48,741 nt of DNA, from contig NZ_QWLM01000020.1 of NCBI RefSeq assembly GCF_003515945.1, positions 1 to 48,741 on the forward strand, read 5' to 3'. The translations under genes and the position numbers were made by a program. This document shows, piece after piece, positions 25,477 through 33,364 of this stretch. Source of the DNA: Dermacoccus abyssi (GTDB lineage Bacteria > Actinomycetota > Actinomycetes > Actinomycetales > Dermatophilaceae). The notes under the pieces are model-generated. The model was not told where the DNA came from. It ran no database searches and saw only the letters and a program-made list of their open reading frames with translations. The stretch's first letter is position 1. Every line of letters starts with the position of its first letter.

Positions 25477-28428
25477 TCACTCCCCCAGATCGTCGCGGGT
25501 GAGGTCGGAGGGCGGCTGCGTCGCGTCGACGTCTTCGTCGTCGGCCTGCGGCAGCGTGCCCTCCGCGATGTCGAAGGCATCCGTGTCGACGAGCGGCGGC
25601 CACACCTGCGGGTTGAGTTCGCCGGCCTCGCGGCGCTCGGCGAGGTAGTCGCTGAACTCGGCCTCGGCCGCCTCGTGCGGTTTGCAGCACCAGGCGTGGT
25701 TCTCCGGGTCGTTCGCGTACGAGCCCGGCCCGCACGCCTCGGCGTTGCGACGTGCCGGGCGGGGTGCGCTCGAGGTGTCGAGGTTGGGCATCGGCACGGC
25801 GACCTCGCGGCGGTAGGAGAAGTTGCCGAACTTCTCGTAATCGCCGAGAACGATGTCGTCACCGACCGTGAGTTCGCGCGGTTCCTTGCCCTTGGTTGGA
25901 TTCGCCGGTTCGAAGCCGAAGAGCCGATAACCCACGGGCGCGGCCTCGTCGGGAAGCGCAGCCCGTTCGACGTCGTCGAGGTCGAGAAGGGCGCCGATCG
26001 GGATGCGTCCCCACTTCGTCGGGCTCTTCGCGTTGGGGATGCCCTCGGCGATCGTCGGCTCGTCGTTGATGTGCAGGGCGACGACGTTCTGCCCGGCCGT
26101 GAAGCGCCGCGAACCGACGGCGAGCACGAGCGGGTTGTCGCCGACGACGCGGGCGAGCGCCACGTGCCTGACGCCGGCGTTGAGTGCGGCGTCGCGCGCT
26201 TCCTGCGGGTCGCCGAGCATGGCGAGCCCGTGGACGAACTCGGCGTCGCCGGACAGGATCTCGACCTGGCTGTTGCGCCACCACCGCGAGGTGCGGCCGA
26301 AGCGGACGAGGTCGCTTGCGTGCAGGTGGAGTCGACGGCGCCAGACCTCCTGCGCTGCGCCCTCGTGCGCCCGGTGAGCCACTCGCGTCGGAGCGTCGGG
26401 CAGATCGGCCAGAACGCTGCGGGCGTCGTCGAACAGGCTGGATTTGTAGTCGAGCTCGTCACGGACCAGGTCGGGGAAAGGCGGCCCCTCGGGGGGTTTC
26501 ACGTGAAACGAACCCTCGACGGCTTCCTGCTCATGGCGCTTGCGCCGCATCGAGATGTGCGAGAACAGTTCGTCGGAGCGATCGCGGCTCAGGCGCGCGC
26601 CGGGGGTCTCGTGGCGGTCGGCGATCTCATCAGACAGCGCCCGGTGATCGATCGGGGTCTCGCGCGTGGCCCACGCGAGCAGATAGTCGAGACGGCCGGC
26701 GTCACCCAGCGGGCCGCCGGGAATGACGTGCCGCGCCACGACGTCACGCAGGACGACAGTGGTGCTGCGCCCGACGAGAGCGCGAGAGCGGTCGTCTTCG
26801 AGGAGGAAGCTGACGGCGAGGCGCTGCTCGTCGGTGAGCGGAGCCGGCACGGTGGCGGGGTTGCCGTCGAAGGTGAGGGGCTCGCGTCCGGCCTCGAGGT
26901 CGCGCGCCCAGCGCAAGCGGCTCGTCTCGATACCGGCGAGGGAGTCGGCGATCGAGACGAGGAGGTCGGCGGTGGCGCGGTCGGGCACGACAAGGTGAAC
27001 GGGGCTCGGGTCGGGCTCACCGTCCTTGTCGAGCGGCGCGGTCGCGAGGAGCTCCTTCATCGCCGCGGCGAGCTGCTCGCCGAGGAGCGACATCACGGAG
27101 AGTCGGGTGTCGGGTGCCTGCGGTTCGGCGGTGGCGAAGCACGCGAGTTCGCTCAAGGTGCCGTCGGTGAGCACCCGGCGAACGGCCATGCCGTAGACGC
27201 CGAGGGCGCTGCTCTCGGCCTTCGCGACGACGACCTCGATCGTGCCCGCCTCGCCCACGGGGTCGATACGGCCGTGCGGCGTGAACTGCGGCGCTCCCTC
27301 GAGGGTCGCGCGGACGGCGGCCGTCAGGGTTGTCGACGTGCGTTCGGGCGCGACGCCGTCGGTGACGAGGGCTGCGAGCGCCGGACGGTCGTCGGTGGGC
27401 GCCCCGATCTCGACGAGGACGTCGGTGGCGTCGCTCGACGTGCGCAACTGGTGACGGCAGTAGCGGAACATCGAGCAGGTCTGGCAAGAGGTGGGGTCGA
27501 ACTCCTTCTCGCGGAGGTCGACCCACGCCTGCAGTTCGCTCTCGGGCACGTGGTCGCCGCCCGTTTCGGCGTGCACCTCCTGGCGCAGCGCTTCGCGCTC
27601 GGCGGCGCGGGCGCGCACCTCGGCGCGGTGGTCGTCGAGGCGTTCCATGACGGCGGTGGGCTGGAGGAAGCTGTTGCGGGGCACGGCGAGCGCGCCGTAG
27701 GTGTGCACGCGCATGTCGGCGGGCCGCTTGCTCCAGGCTTCCGCGGACTCGGCGCCGAGGGCGACCTGGAGGAAGCCCTTGAGCATGCGGCCGTCGTCGA
27801 TGCGGCTGCGCACGCGCCCGTAGTCCTTCGCATCACCCATGACGAGCCAGCTGCCGATGGCTTCGTCGGCGACGGCGGTCATCGTCTCGTCGTTCGCGTC
27901 AGCTGCCTGGAGGGCTTCGTCGAGTTCGTCGGGGCCTGCGGCCCCCGGACCGAGTGGGTCGTCGGCGAATCGCGGTGTGACGATGGCGAAGTCGGGCTTG
28001 ACGGGCGTAGCGCCGGTTTCGCCCTCGAGGCCCACGAAGGGCACGGCGAGCGACGTGATGAGGGTGCAGTGGCCGTGCTCGACCGCGGCCTCGTGCGCCT
28101 GCGCGAGGGCCTGCGCCGTGGCACCGACGGAGACGCGCGCGTCGAGGCGCGTGACGGCGTCGGGGCGGCGCAGGCGCAGGTCGCCGACAGCGGTGGTGAG
28201 CAGCGGAGAGACGAAGCGTTCGTCCTTGACGAGGCGTTCGAAGGTCATGGCGCGCATCCAGCGCGCCTCGGGGATGCCGCCGTCAGCGTCCGCGTGGCCG
28301 AGGCGTTCGGCCAGTTCACGACGCGCGAGGCCGGTCACCATCGGGTCGGTGTGGCGGAAGCGCTCGCACCCCGCGTGTGCCGAAGCGGCGACGGCCGACG
28401 AGCCCCCGCCCGTGCTCAGTGATCCCAT
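25477..28428 (-). CDS. Large Fe-S PD-(D/E)XK (Cas4/AddB/Dna2-like) nuclease protein
   Basis: The 983-residue product carries a PD-(D/E)XK nuclease core in the first third: D146 in VKPDFAIV, D199-x-K201 in VMGDAKDY, and a Q221-containing helix (KGFLQVALGAESAE). C21 upstream and C315-x2-C318-x5-C324 downstream reproduce the four-Cys 4Fe-4S staple of Cas4, AddB and Dna2. The middle third is unrecognised. A beta-rich segment at about 770-830 (VLAVGSRRFTAGQNVVALHINDEP) may be a helicase 1B-like barrel. The C-terminus has another Cys/His group (C899, C914, C915, H918). ATG 28428 follows AAGGGGAG. The adjacent helicase gene starts 3 nt after this stop. The gene contains a perfect-core parS-like site at 26496. 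Confidence 0.78.
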   Translation of the reverse strand: MGSLSTGGGSSAVAASAHAGCERFRHTDPMVTGLARRELAERLGHADADGGIPEARWMRAMTFERLVKDERFVSPLLTTAVGDLRLRRPDAVTRLDARVSVGATAQALAQAHEAAVEHGHCTLITSLAVPFVGLEGETGATPVKPDFAIVTPRFADDPLGPGAAGPDELDEALQAADANDETMTAVADEAIGSWLVMGDAKDYGRVRSRIDDGRMLKGFLQVALGAESAEAWSKRPADMRVHTYGALAVPRNSFLQPTAVMERLDDHRAEVRARAAEREALRQEVHAETGGDHVPESELQAWVDLREKEFDPTSCQTCSMFRYCRHQLRTSSDATDVLVEIGAPTDDRPALAALVTDGVAPERTSTTLTAAVRATLEGAPQFTPHGRIDPVGEAGTIEVVVAKAESSALGVYGMAVRRVLTDGTLSELACFATAEPQAPDTRLSVMSLLGEQLAAAMKELLATAPLDKDGEPDPSPVHLVVPDRATADLLVSIADSLAGIETSRLRWARDLEAGREPLTFDGNPATVPAPLTDEQRLAVSFLLEDDRSRALVGRSTTVVLRDVVARHVIPGGPLGDAGRLDYLLAWATRETPIDHRALSDEIADRHETPGARLSRDRSDELFSHISMRRKRHEQEAVEGSFHVKPPEGPPFPDLVRDELDYKSSLFDDARSVLADLPDAPTRVAHRAHEGAAQEVWRRRLHLHASDLVRFGRTSRWWRNSQVEILSGDAEFVHGLAMLGDPQEARDAALNAGVRHVALARVVGDNPLVLAVGSRRFTAGQNVVALHINDEPTIAEGIPNAKSPTKWGRIPIGALLDLDDVERAALPDEAAPVGYRLFGFEPANPTKGKEPRELTVGDDIVLGDYEKFGNFSYRREVAVPMPNLDTSSAPRPARRNAEACGPGSYANDPENHAWCCKPHEAAEAEFSDYLAERREAGELNPQVWPPLVDTDAFDIAEGTLPQADDEDVDATQPPSDLTRDDLGE
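26496..26509. promoter_or_regulatory. parS-like site 2
   Basis: GTTTCACGTGAAAC is a perfect 14-bp palindrome and equals the core of the ParB site TGTTTCACGTGAAACA. It lies inside the nuclease gene, where intragenic parS sites are common. Confidence 0.7.
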
Positions 28429-28490
28429 TCGCTCCCCTTCACGCGCAGTCGCTCGCCATTGTGGCCGATGTCACCGACAGCCGCCGGGAC

Positions 28491-28534
28491 TCTGTAGACG
28501 TTCGGCGTCATATACGACGCGGAACGTCTACAGA
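28491..28534. promoter_or_regulatory. 44-bp palindrome between divergent nuclease and zinc-ribbon genes
   Basis: TCTGTAGACGTTC (28491-28503) and GAACGTCTACAGA (28522-28534) are perfect 13-bp inverted arms. Inside them GCGTC (28505-28509) and GACGC (28516-28520) also pair, with the centre ATATAC. Only two unpaired G positions and the 6-nt centre break the symmetry. It lies 63 nt before the nuclease ATG and 91 nt before the divergent ATG, a position for an operator shared by both transcripts or a recombination site. Confidence 0.75.
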
Positions 28535-28624
28535 ATCGACGCGGAGGGGGTGTTACCCAGACCACGTGGGGGCGTTCGCAATAATCGCCGTCGCGCTTCG
28601 CACCCCGACGAAAGATGAGGCCTG

Positions 28625-29233
28625 ATGTCGACGTCCCCCTCCGCCCGTGGCACCTTCCGCGAGGACGACGGCAGCCCCGTCGCCTTCGCCTACGCCCTCA
28701 AGGTCTGGACGCGCATCGGTTACGCCCTCCTCCTCGACACCGCCACCCGCTACAACGCGGTGACGACCTACAAGGAACTCACGACGCGGGTGCAGGACGA
28801 ATCCGGCCTCCGCACGACGACGCCGAGCGCCACCCTCGCAGGCAAGATCCTCGAGTTGTGTGCCGTCCAGGCTGCGCAGCAGGGTGAGCCGCCGCTGACG
28901 TCGTTGTGTCTCAAGACCGACGGAACCGTCGGAGCCGCCTACTGGCGCATCCCGACGGCGGAAGACGTCGAGCTGCCCGCCGTGACAGCCGATTCGGACG
29001 TCGAGGCGCACGCCGCCGAGCACCGCCTCCTGTGCTACCGCAAGCACGCCACGGACCTGCCCGCCGACGGCGGTACCGCCACCCTGCCGGAGCACCTTGT
29101 CGCCCGCCGCGAGCGCACCGAGCGTCGCGCCGAGAAGGCACGCATCGCCGAGCGCGCGGACGCACCCAAGCCCGTGTGTCCCACGTGCTTCACTCAGCTA
29201 CCCGCGAACGGCGTCTGCTGGCAGTGCGACTGA
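28625..29233 (+). CDS. Zinc-ribbon protein divergent from the nuclease operon
   Basis: The 202-residue product ends in a treble-clef or ribbon motif, C-P-T-C-F-T-Q-L-P-A-N-G-V-C-W-Q-C-D (four Cys in two CxxC pairs, at the extreme C-terminus). The N-terminal half (YNAVTTYKELTTRVQDESGLRTTT, then LAGKILELCAVQAAQQGEPPLTSLCLKTDGTVGAAYW) is alpha/beta and resembles small domains seen beside restriction-type proteins in actinobacteria, where PLLS-x-L-x-x-x-x-D-G-x-x-G is recurrent; I cannot give it a name. A charged helix (RRERTERRAEKARIAERAD) links the two. The divergent position and shared palindrome suggest a functional link with the nuclease-helicase pair. Confidence 0.68.
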   Translation: MSTSPSARGTFREDDGSPVAFAYALKVWTRIGYALLLDTATRYNAVTTYKELTTRVQDESGLRTTTPSATLAGKILELCAVQAAQQGEPPLTSLCLKTDGTVGAAYWRIPTAEDVELPAVTADSDVEAHAAEHRLLCYRKHATDLPADGGTATLPEHLVARRERTERRAEKARIAERADAPKPVCPTCFTQLPANGVCWQCD

Positions 29234-29247
29234 CGCCCTGAGCCGAC

Positions 29248-29316
29248 CGTTGGGCAGGGTTTCCTGCGGTTGGGCAGTCTCCGACTCGACCCAACCGCAG
29301 GAAAGTCTGCCCAACG
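29248..29316. repeat. Long inverted repeat, family copy 2
   Basis: Arms of 27 bp (29248-29274 and 29290-29316), beginning CGTTGGGCAG, have two mismatches and a 15-nt loop (29275-29289). It follows the zinc-ribbon gene stop by 14 nt. A second hairpin (29313-29336) abuts it. Confidence 0.8.
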
Positions 29317-29336
29317 ATCCTTTGTGAAGGATCGTT
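29313..29336. terminator. Hairpin AACGATCCTT/AAGGATCGTT
   Basis: A perfect 10-bp stem (29313-29322 with 29327-29336) and a TGTG loop, followed by TCTCC. It sits directly after repeat copy 2 and upstream of the lipoprotein gene at 29406. Confidence 0.6.
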
Positions 29337-29405
29337 TCTCCATGGAACCTCTCCGTCGTGCCCCGCGTCACAGAACCATCAGCAGGCACGACCAAGGAGA
29401 GAGCC

Positions 29406-30095
29406 ATGAAGGTCACCCGCTCCGCCGTCACCGCCCTCGCGGCCACGGCCCTCACCCTCACCCTCGGCGCCTGCCAGCAGGAGCAGACCGCCGGAGGTTC
29501 GCCCAGCGTCACGGCGTCGTCGAGCGCTTCGTCCTCGTCAGCCTCGGGCGGCGGCTCGAGCACCACGTCCTCGGGCACGCCCACCCGAACCGCAACGTCG
29601 AGCGCGTCGGCCACGCGGTCGACGCCCGCAGCAACGACGCCGAGCACCACGAGCACCCCCGACTCCGAGGCGCAGTGCTCCACCTCCACCGCCTCCCAGG
29701 CCGCACGCGACGCTGCCAAGCGAGTGCCCCCGTACGACCCGGGGTTCGGCGACGGCACCCGCTGGAAGTACACGGCCGACTCCTCCATCAACGGGTGGGA
29801 CCGCTGCGCCGGCCTTTCCTGGGTCGCTCTGCCCATCGAGCGCGGCACCGGCAGCTCCCCGTGGCAGATCGCCCTGTTCCGCCACGGCGAGTACCTCGGC
29901 ACCGCGACCGCCAAGGGCTATGGCTTCTGGCCGACGATCACCCGCGTCAGCGACGACAAGATCAAGGTCGTCTACCACTGGCCCAAGGAGGGCGAGGGCA
30001 CCGCGAACGCGAGCGGCACCACCGTCGCCTACTTCGCGTGGGACGACGTCGACCACACCGTCCGTATGACCGGCAGCACCCCGCCCGAGAACTGA
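29406..30095 (+). CDS. Ser/Thr-rich putative lipoprotein
   Basis: The 229-residue product has a signal peptide with lipobox LGAC (Cys at about residue 22), a 65-residue Ser/Thr/Ala linker, and a compact domain of about 130 residues starting AQCSTSTASQAARDAAKRVPPYDPGFGDGTRW. The domain has many aromatic residues (WKYTADSSINGWDRCAGLSW, YGFWPTI, VYHWPKEGEG, YFAWDDVDH) and resembles LppP/LprE-type actinobacterial lipoproteins of unknown function. AAGGAG lies 6 nt before ATG 29406. It is bounded by hairpin copies 2 and 3 and is therefore probably monocistronic. Confidence 0.75.
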   Translation: MKVTRSAVTALAATALTLTLGACQQEQTAGGSPSVTASSSASSSSASGGGSSTTSSGTPTRTATSSASATRSTPAATTPSTTSTPDSEAQCSTSTASQAARDAAKRVPPYDPGFGDGTRWKYTADSSINGWDRCAGLSWVALPIERGTGSSPWQIALFRHGEYLGTATAKGYGFWPTITRVSDDKIKVVYHWPKEGEGTANASGTTVAYFAWDDVDHTVRMTGSTPPEN

Positions 30096-30104
30096 TCGAG
30101 CACC

Positions 30105-30166
30105 GGGCAGACTTCGCTGCGGTTGGGTAGTCGCCGACACGGCCCAACCGCAGCGAACTCTGCCCA
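30105..30166. repeat. Long inverted repeat, family copy 3
   Basis: Arms of 23 bp (30105-30127, GGGCAGACTTCGCTGCGGTTG plus GG, and 30143-30165) have one mismatch and a 15-nt loop (30128-30142). Relative to copies 1 and 2 the arm centre has changed on both sides (TTCGCTG with CAGCGAA instead of TTTCCTG with CAGGAAA), which keeps pairing. Confidence 0.8.
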
Positions 30167-30223
30167 ACGAACGAACCCGTCACTGCGGCAGGCGCAGGAC
30201 GCCCCTGTGGGACACTGGCGGGC

Positions 30224-31573
30224 ATGGCCGCAGCCACGCGAGGACGTCGCAAATTTCTGCGCCACCCCAGCCAGGTCGTGGCCCTCGCGTTCGCCGCCGC
30301 CATCCTCGTCGGGGCGGTGCTGCTCTCGCTACCCATCGCGACGCACGACCCGGGGCGCGCCCCCTTCGTCACGTCGCTGTTCACCGCGACGAGCGCCATC
30401 TGCGTCACCGGCCTGTCGACGGTGGACACCCCGAACTACTGGACCCCGTTCGGCCAGGTCGTCATCCTCGTGCTCGTCCAGATCGGCGGCTTCGGCGTCA
30501 TGACGCTGGCGTCGCTGCTCGGCCTCGTTCTCGCGCGCAAGGTGGGGCTGCGCACGCGCGTCACGACGGCGCAGGAGACGAAGAGTCAGGCGATCGGCGA
30601 TCTGCGCAGCCTGCTGCTCGGTGTCCTGCGCGTCACCGTCGTCATCGAGTCGGTGACGGCGATCGCGCTCGTTCTTCGATGGTGGCTCGGCTACGGCGAA
30701 AGTTTCGGGCGCGCCGCGTACCTCGGTGTCTTCCATGCCGTTTCGGCGTTCAACAACGCCGGTTTTGCGCTCTTCAGCGACAGCCTCATGTCGTACGCCA
30801 CCGACCCGCTCATCGTCGGTCCCATCTCCATCGCCGTGACGCTCGGCGGCATCGGCTTCCCCGTCATCATGGAGCTGCTGCGCCAGCACAAGCCCCACCG
30901 CTGGAGCCTCCACACCAAGATCACGCTGCTCATGACGAGCGTTCTGTTCGTCGGCGGTGCCATCCTGCTCACGGCGCTCGAGTGGAACAACCCTCAGACG
31001 CTCGGCACCCACCACGGCTTCGACAAGCTGCTCGTCGGCCTCTTCCACTCCGTCGCGCCGCGCAGCAGCGGCTTCAACACGTGGGACAACGGCGCCATCG
31101 AGGACGGCACCCTCATCGCCACGATCGCGCTCATGTTCATCGGTGGCGGCTCGGCCGGCACCGCCGGTGGCATCAAGGTAACGACCTTCTTCCTCCTGCT
31201 CATCGCGATCATCGCCGAGGTGCGCGGTGAGGAGGACGCAACGGCGTTCGACCGCCGCATCGACTCGCGCGCCATGCGTCAGGCCCTCACCGTCGCGCTC
31301 ATCGGTATCGCCGCGATCATCTCCGGCACGATCGCGCTGACGCAGATGACACACCTGCCGCTGCGTGATGCAATGTTCGAAACGACGTCGGCGTACGCCA
31401 CCGTGGGCCTGTCCACCGGGGTGACGCCGGAACTGCCACCGTCGGCTCAGATCCTCGTCTCGGGCCTCATGTTCTTCGGCCGACTCGGGCCGATCACCCT
31501 CGTCTCCGCCCTCGCCATCCGCGAGAGTTCCCGCCGCTACAAGCTTCCGGAAGGCAGGCCCATCATTGGCTAG
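30224..31573 (+). CDS. TrkH/KtrB-type potassium uptake membrane subunit
   Basis: The 449-residue product has eight or more membrane segments and four selectivity-filter-like loops: ICVTGLSTVDTPNYWT, AVSAFNNAGFAL, SVAPRSSGFNTWDNG and SAYATVGLSTGVTPEL. The third-repeat loop GGGSAGTAGGIKVTTF is the gating loop of KtrB. The protein is the K+-translocating subunit, activated by the cytosolic RCK subunit encoded immediately downstream with an 8-nt overlap. The length is typical of KtrB. There is a GACACT box 7 nt upstream of ATG 30224 and no ribosome site. Confidence 0.93.
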   Translation: MAAATRGRRKFLRHPSQVVALAFAAAILVGAVLLSLPIATHDPGRAPFVTSLFTATSAICVTGLSTVDTPNYWTPFGQVVILVLVQIGGFGVMTLASLLGLVLARKVGLRTRVTTAQETKSQAIGDLRSLLLGVLRVTVVIESVTAIALVLRWWLGYGESFGRAAYLGVFHAVSAFNNAGFALFSDSLMSYATDPLIVGPISIAVTLGGIGFPVIMELLRQHKPHRWSLHTKITLLMTSVLFVGGAILLTALEWNNPQTLGTHHGFDKLLVGLFHSVAPRSSGFNTWDNGAIEDGTLIATIALMFIGGGSAGTAGGIKVTTFFLLLIAIIAEVRGEEDATAFDRRIDSRAMRQALTVALIGIAAIISGTIALTQMTHLPLRDAMFETTSAYATVGLSTGVTPELPPSAQILVSGLMFFGRLGPITLVSALAIRESSRRYKLPEGRPIIG

Positions 31574-32231
31574 GAAGAACCTCTCCGACGGCGTCGTGGT
31601 CATCGGCCTCGGCCGTTTCGGCAAGTCGCTCGCCCTCGAACTCGAGCGCGAGGGCATCGAGGTGCTCGGCATCGACGCCTCAGACAAGCTCGTGCAGCAG
31701 CTCGCCAACCGCCTGACGCATGTCGTGCAAGCCGACTCCACCGACGACAAGGCCCTGCGTCAGCTTTCGGTTCACGAGTTCAGCCGCGCCGTCATCGCAA
31801 TCGGCACCGACCTCGAATCGAGCGTCCTCACCGCCTCGATCCTGCTCGAAATGGGCATCTCGAACGTGTGGGCGAAGGCCGTCAGCCAGTCGCACGCGCG
31901 CATCCTGAGGCAGCTCGGCGTCCACCACGTCGTGCGCCCGGAACACGACATGGGCCAGCGCGTCGCGCACCTGGTGCGCGGGCGGATGCTCGACTACATC
32001 GAGTTCGACGACGGCTACGCGCTCATCAAGACGCAGCCGCCCGCTGCGGTTCTCGGCAAGCCCCTCGGCGAGACGCGCGTGCGTTCGTACTACAACGTCA
32101 CCGTCGTCGGCGTGAAGCGTGCGGGCCAAAGCTTCACCTACGCAACGCCGGAGACCGTTCTCGAGGAGGGCGACATCGTCATCGTCTCGGGCGAACGTGA
32201 CGCCGTGGAGAACTTCAGCGACGAAACCTGA
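31566..32231 (+). CDS. TrkA/KtrA family potassium uptake regulatory subunit
   Basis: The 221-residue product has an RCK_N Rossmann domain (VVVIGLGRFGKSLALELEREG, residues 10-30, and VVQADSTDDKALRQL) that binds NAD or ADP/ATP, followed by an RCK_C domain after about residue 140 (GKPLGETRVRSYYNVTVVGVKRAGQSF). It gates the TrkH/KtrB channel. The start is TTG 31566, inside the last codons of the upstream gene; it gives the family N-terminus M-A-R-K-N-L-S-D-G-V-V-V-I-G. Confidence 0.93.
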   Translation: MARKNLSDGVVVIGLGRFGKSLALELEREGIEVLGIDASDKLVQQLANRLTHVVQADSTDDKALRQLSVHEFSRAVIAIGTDLESSVLTASILLEMGISNVWAKAVSQSHARILRQLGVHHVVRPEHDMGQRVAHLVRGRMLDYIEFDDGYALIKTQPPAAVLGKPLGETRVRSYYNVTVVGVKRAGQSFTYATPETVLEEGDIVIVSGERDAVENFSDET

Positions 32232-32281
32232 CGTGGCACAGTGGAATTGCACTGAATCCCACGCGATCTCGAGGAGTGTCG

Positions 32282-32557
32282 ATGGCTGAGAAGAAGGAAG
32301 ACCCGGGCCCGTCGGTCAAGGACGACGAGATGTACGAGGCCCTGCGTCGAGAGGGCAACAGCAAGGAGAAGTCGGCACGCATCGCCAACGCGGCCGCCAG
32401 CTCCTCGCGCAGTGAGGTCGGCGAGAAGGGCGGCGAAGCGGGCAGCTACGACGACTGGAGCGTTGACGAGTTGCACAAGCGGGCCGCCGAACTCGACATC
32501 GAGGGCCGCAGCTCGATGACGAAAGACGAACTCATCGAAGCTCTGCGCTCGCACTGA
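32282..32557 (+). CDS. Small charged protein with Rho_N/SAP-like domain
   Basis: The 91-residue product has two parts. Residues 12-40 (VKDDEMYEALRREGNSKEKSARIANAAA) match the short module of the DUF7218 type, as far as I can tell by memory. Residues 57-91 (DWSVDELHKRAAELDIEGRSSMTKDELIEALRS) are a helix-extended loop-helix of the Rho N-terminal or SAP class, which binds nucleic acid. GAGGAG lies 5 nt before ATG 32282. The gene stands 50 nt downstream of the trkA-type gene but probably has its own role, possibly DNA binding under stress. Confidence 0.75.
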   Translation: MAEKKEDPGPSVKDDEMYEALRREGNSKEKSARIANAAASSSRSEVGEKGGEAGSYDDWSVDELHKRAAELDIEGRSSMTKDELIEALRSH

Positions 32558-32581
32558 GCGGGCTGATCGGCCCTGATCAAC

Positions 32582-32605
32582 TCACAGGGAACCGACGGCC
32601 TGTGA
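32582..32605. terminator. Short hairpin after the SAP-like gene
   Basis: TCACAGG (32582-32588) pairs with CCTGTGA (32599-32605) around a 10-nt loop, 25 nt past the stop codon. It is followed by ACC rather than U, so efficiency is doubtful. Confidence 0.35.
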
Positions 32606-32662
32606 ACCACGTCTCAGCTGTGAAGGGGCAATCGCGCCCTGCTGCACCTGGGAGGGAACACC

Positions 32663-33361
32663 ATGCGCACCACCGCAGTCGCCGCTCTGACGCTCACCGC
32701 CGCGCTCGCCCTCGGGGCATGCCAGGACGAGGTCACCTCTGCGTCACCGTCGAGCACGGCGTCGTCCAGCGCGAGCAACACCACGGAGGGCCCGTCCTCC
32801 GCGTCGAACCCTCCCCCCACGACGCGTGCTTGGAGCAAGACGCCGACGTCCGGCGCAACGGCTGCGAACGCTTCGGGTCGTGAGGCGATCACGTCCTTCG
32901 ACTTCAAGAACGCCACGTGGACGACGGCGGACGGTTCGCGCGTCACGATGAAGAACGGCCGGGCACGCACGGCAGGAAGCGACGGCTCGACGCGCACCTA
33001 CAGCGTGTCACCGCACTACCAGCTCTGGACGCACACTCCGCTGTTCTACGACCTCGACGACGACGGCTACGAAGACGCGATCGTCGTGCTCGAGGAGGCG
33101 GAGGGCAACGGCTACAGCGACACCCCCATCGTCTGGCTGGGTGGGCCGAGCGGACCGCGTCAGCTCACGACATCCGCCCTGCCGAGCGCTCAGCGATGCG
33201 GCACCTACATCAAGAGCATCAAGGTCGTCGACGAAGGAACGATCGTCGTCGAAGGCGCCGAGCGCAGCGAGAACCAGGTGTGCGCAGAGCTGCCGAACAA
33301 GCCGTTCACGCGCGCCTTCTCGGTGAAGGGCAACCGGGTGGTCGAGCAGATCGTCGAGTGA
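32663..33361 (+). CDS. Putative lipoprotein
   Basis: The 232-residue product has a signal peptide with lipobox LGAC (Cys at about residue 20), a Ser/Thr/Asn linker of about 50 residues, and a domain of about 160 residues (ITSFDFKNATWTTADGSRVTMKNGRAR, then LWTHTPLFYDLDDDGYEDAIVVLEEAEGNGYSDTPIVWLGG). The DLDDDGYEDAIV segment resembles an EF-hand-like or FG-GAP calcium loop. A similar domain occurs in other actinobacterial lipoproteins of unknown function. GGGAGGG precedes the ATG. The N-terminus is close to that of the lipoprotein at 29406, suggesting a family. Its stop is 3 nt from the convergent gene at 33365. Confidence 0.75.
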   Translation: MRTTAVAALTLTAALALGACQDEVTSASPSSTASSSASNTTEGPSSASNPPPTTRAWSKTPTSGATAANASGREAITSFDFKNATWTTADGSRVTMKNGRARTAGSDGSTRTYSVSPHYQLWTHTPLFYDLDDDGYEDAIVVLEEAEGNGYSDTPIVWLGGPSGPRQLTTSALPSAQRCGTYIKSIKVVDEGTIVVEGAERSENQVCAELPNKPFTRAFSVKGNRVVEQIVE

Positions 33362-33364
33362 CGA

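Noticed and set aside
24439-28422. A 1327-codon open frame on the plus strand
   Set aside because: It is the antisense of the nuclease and helicase genes; its product is Arg/Gly/Val-rich without motifs, while the minus strand carries catalytic motifs and coupled starts.
28491-28534. SOS (LexA) box in the palindrome
   Set aside because: The actinobacterial box needs GAAC-N4-GTTC facing inward; here GTTC and GAAC face the other way round a 19-nt centre.
28491-28534. A chromosomal dif site
   Set aside because: A dif site is about 28 bp with 11-bp XerC/XerD arms and limited symmetry; this element is longer and too symmetric.
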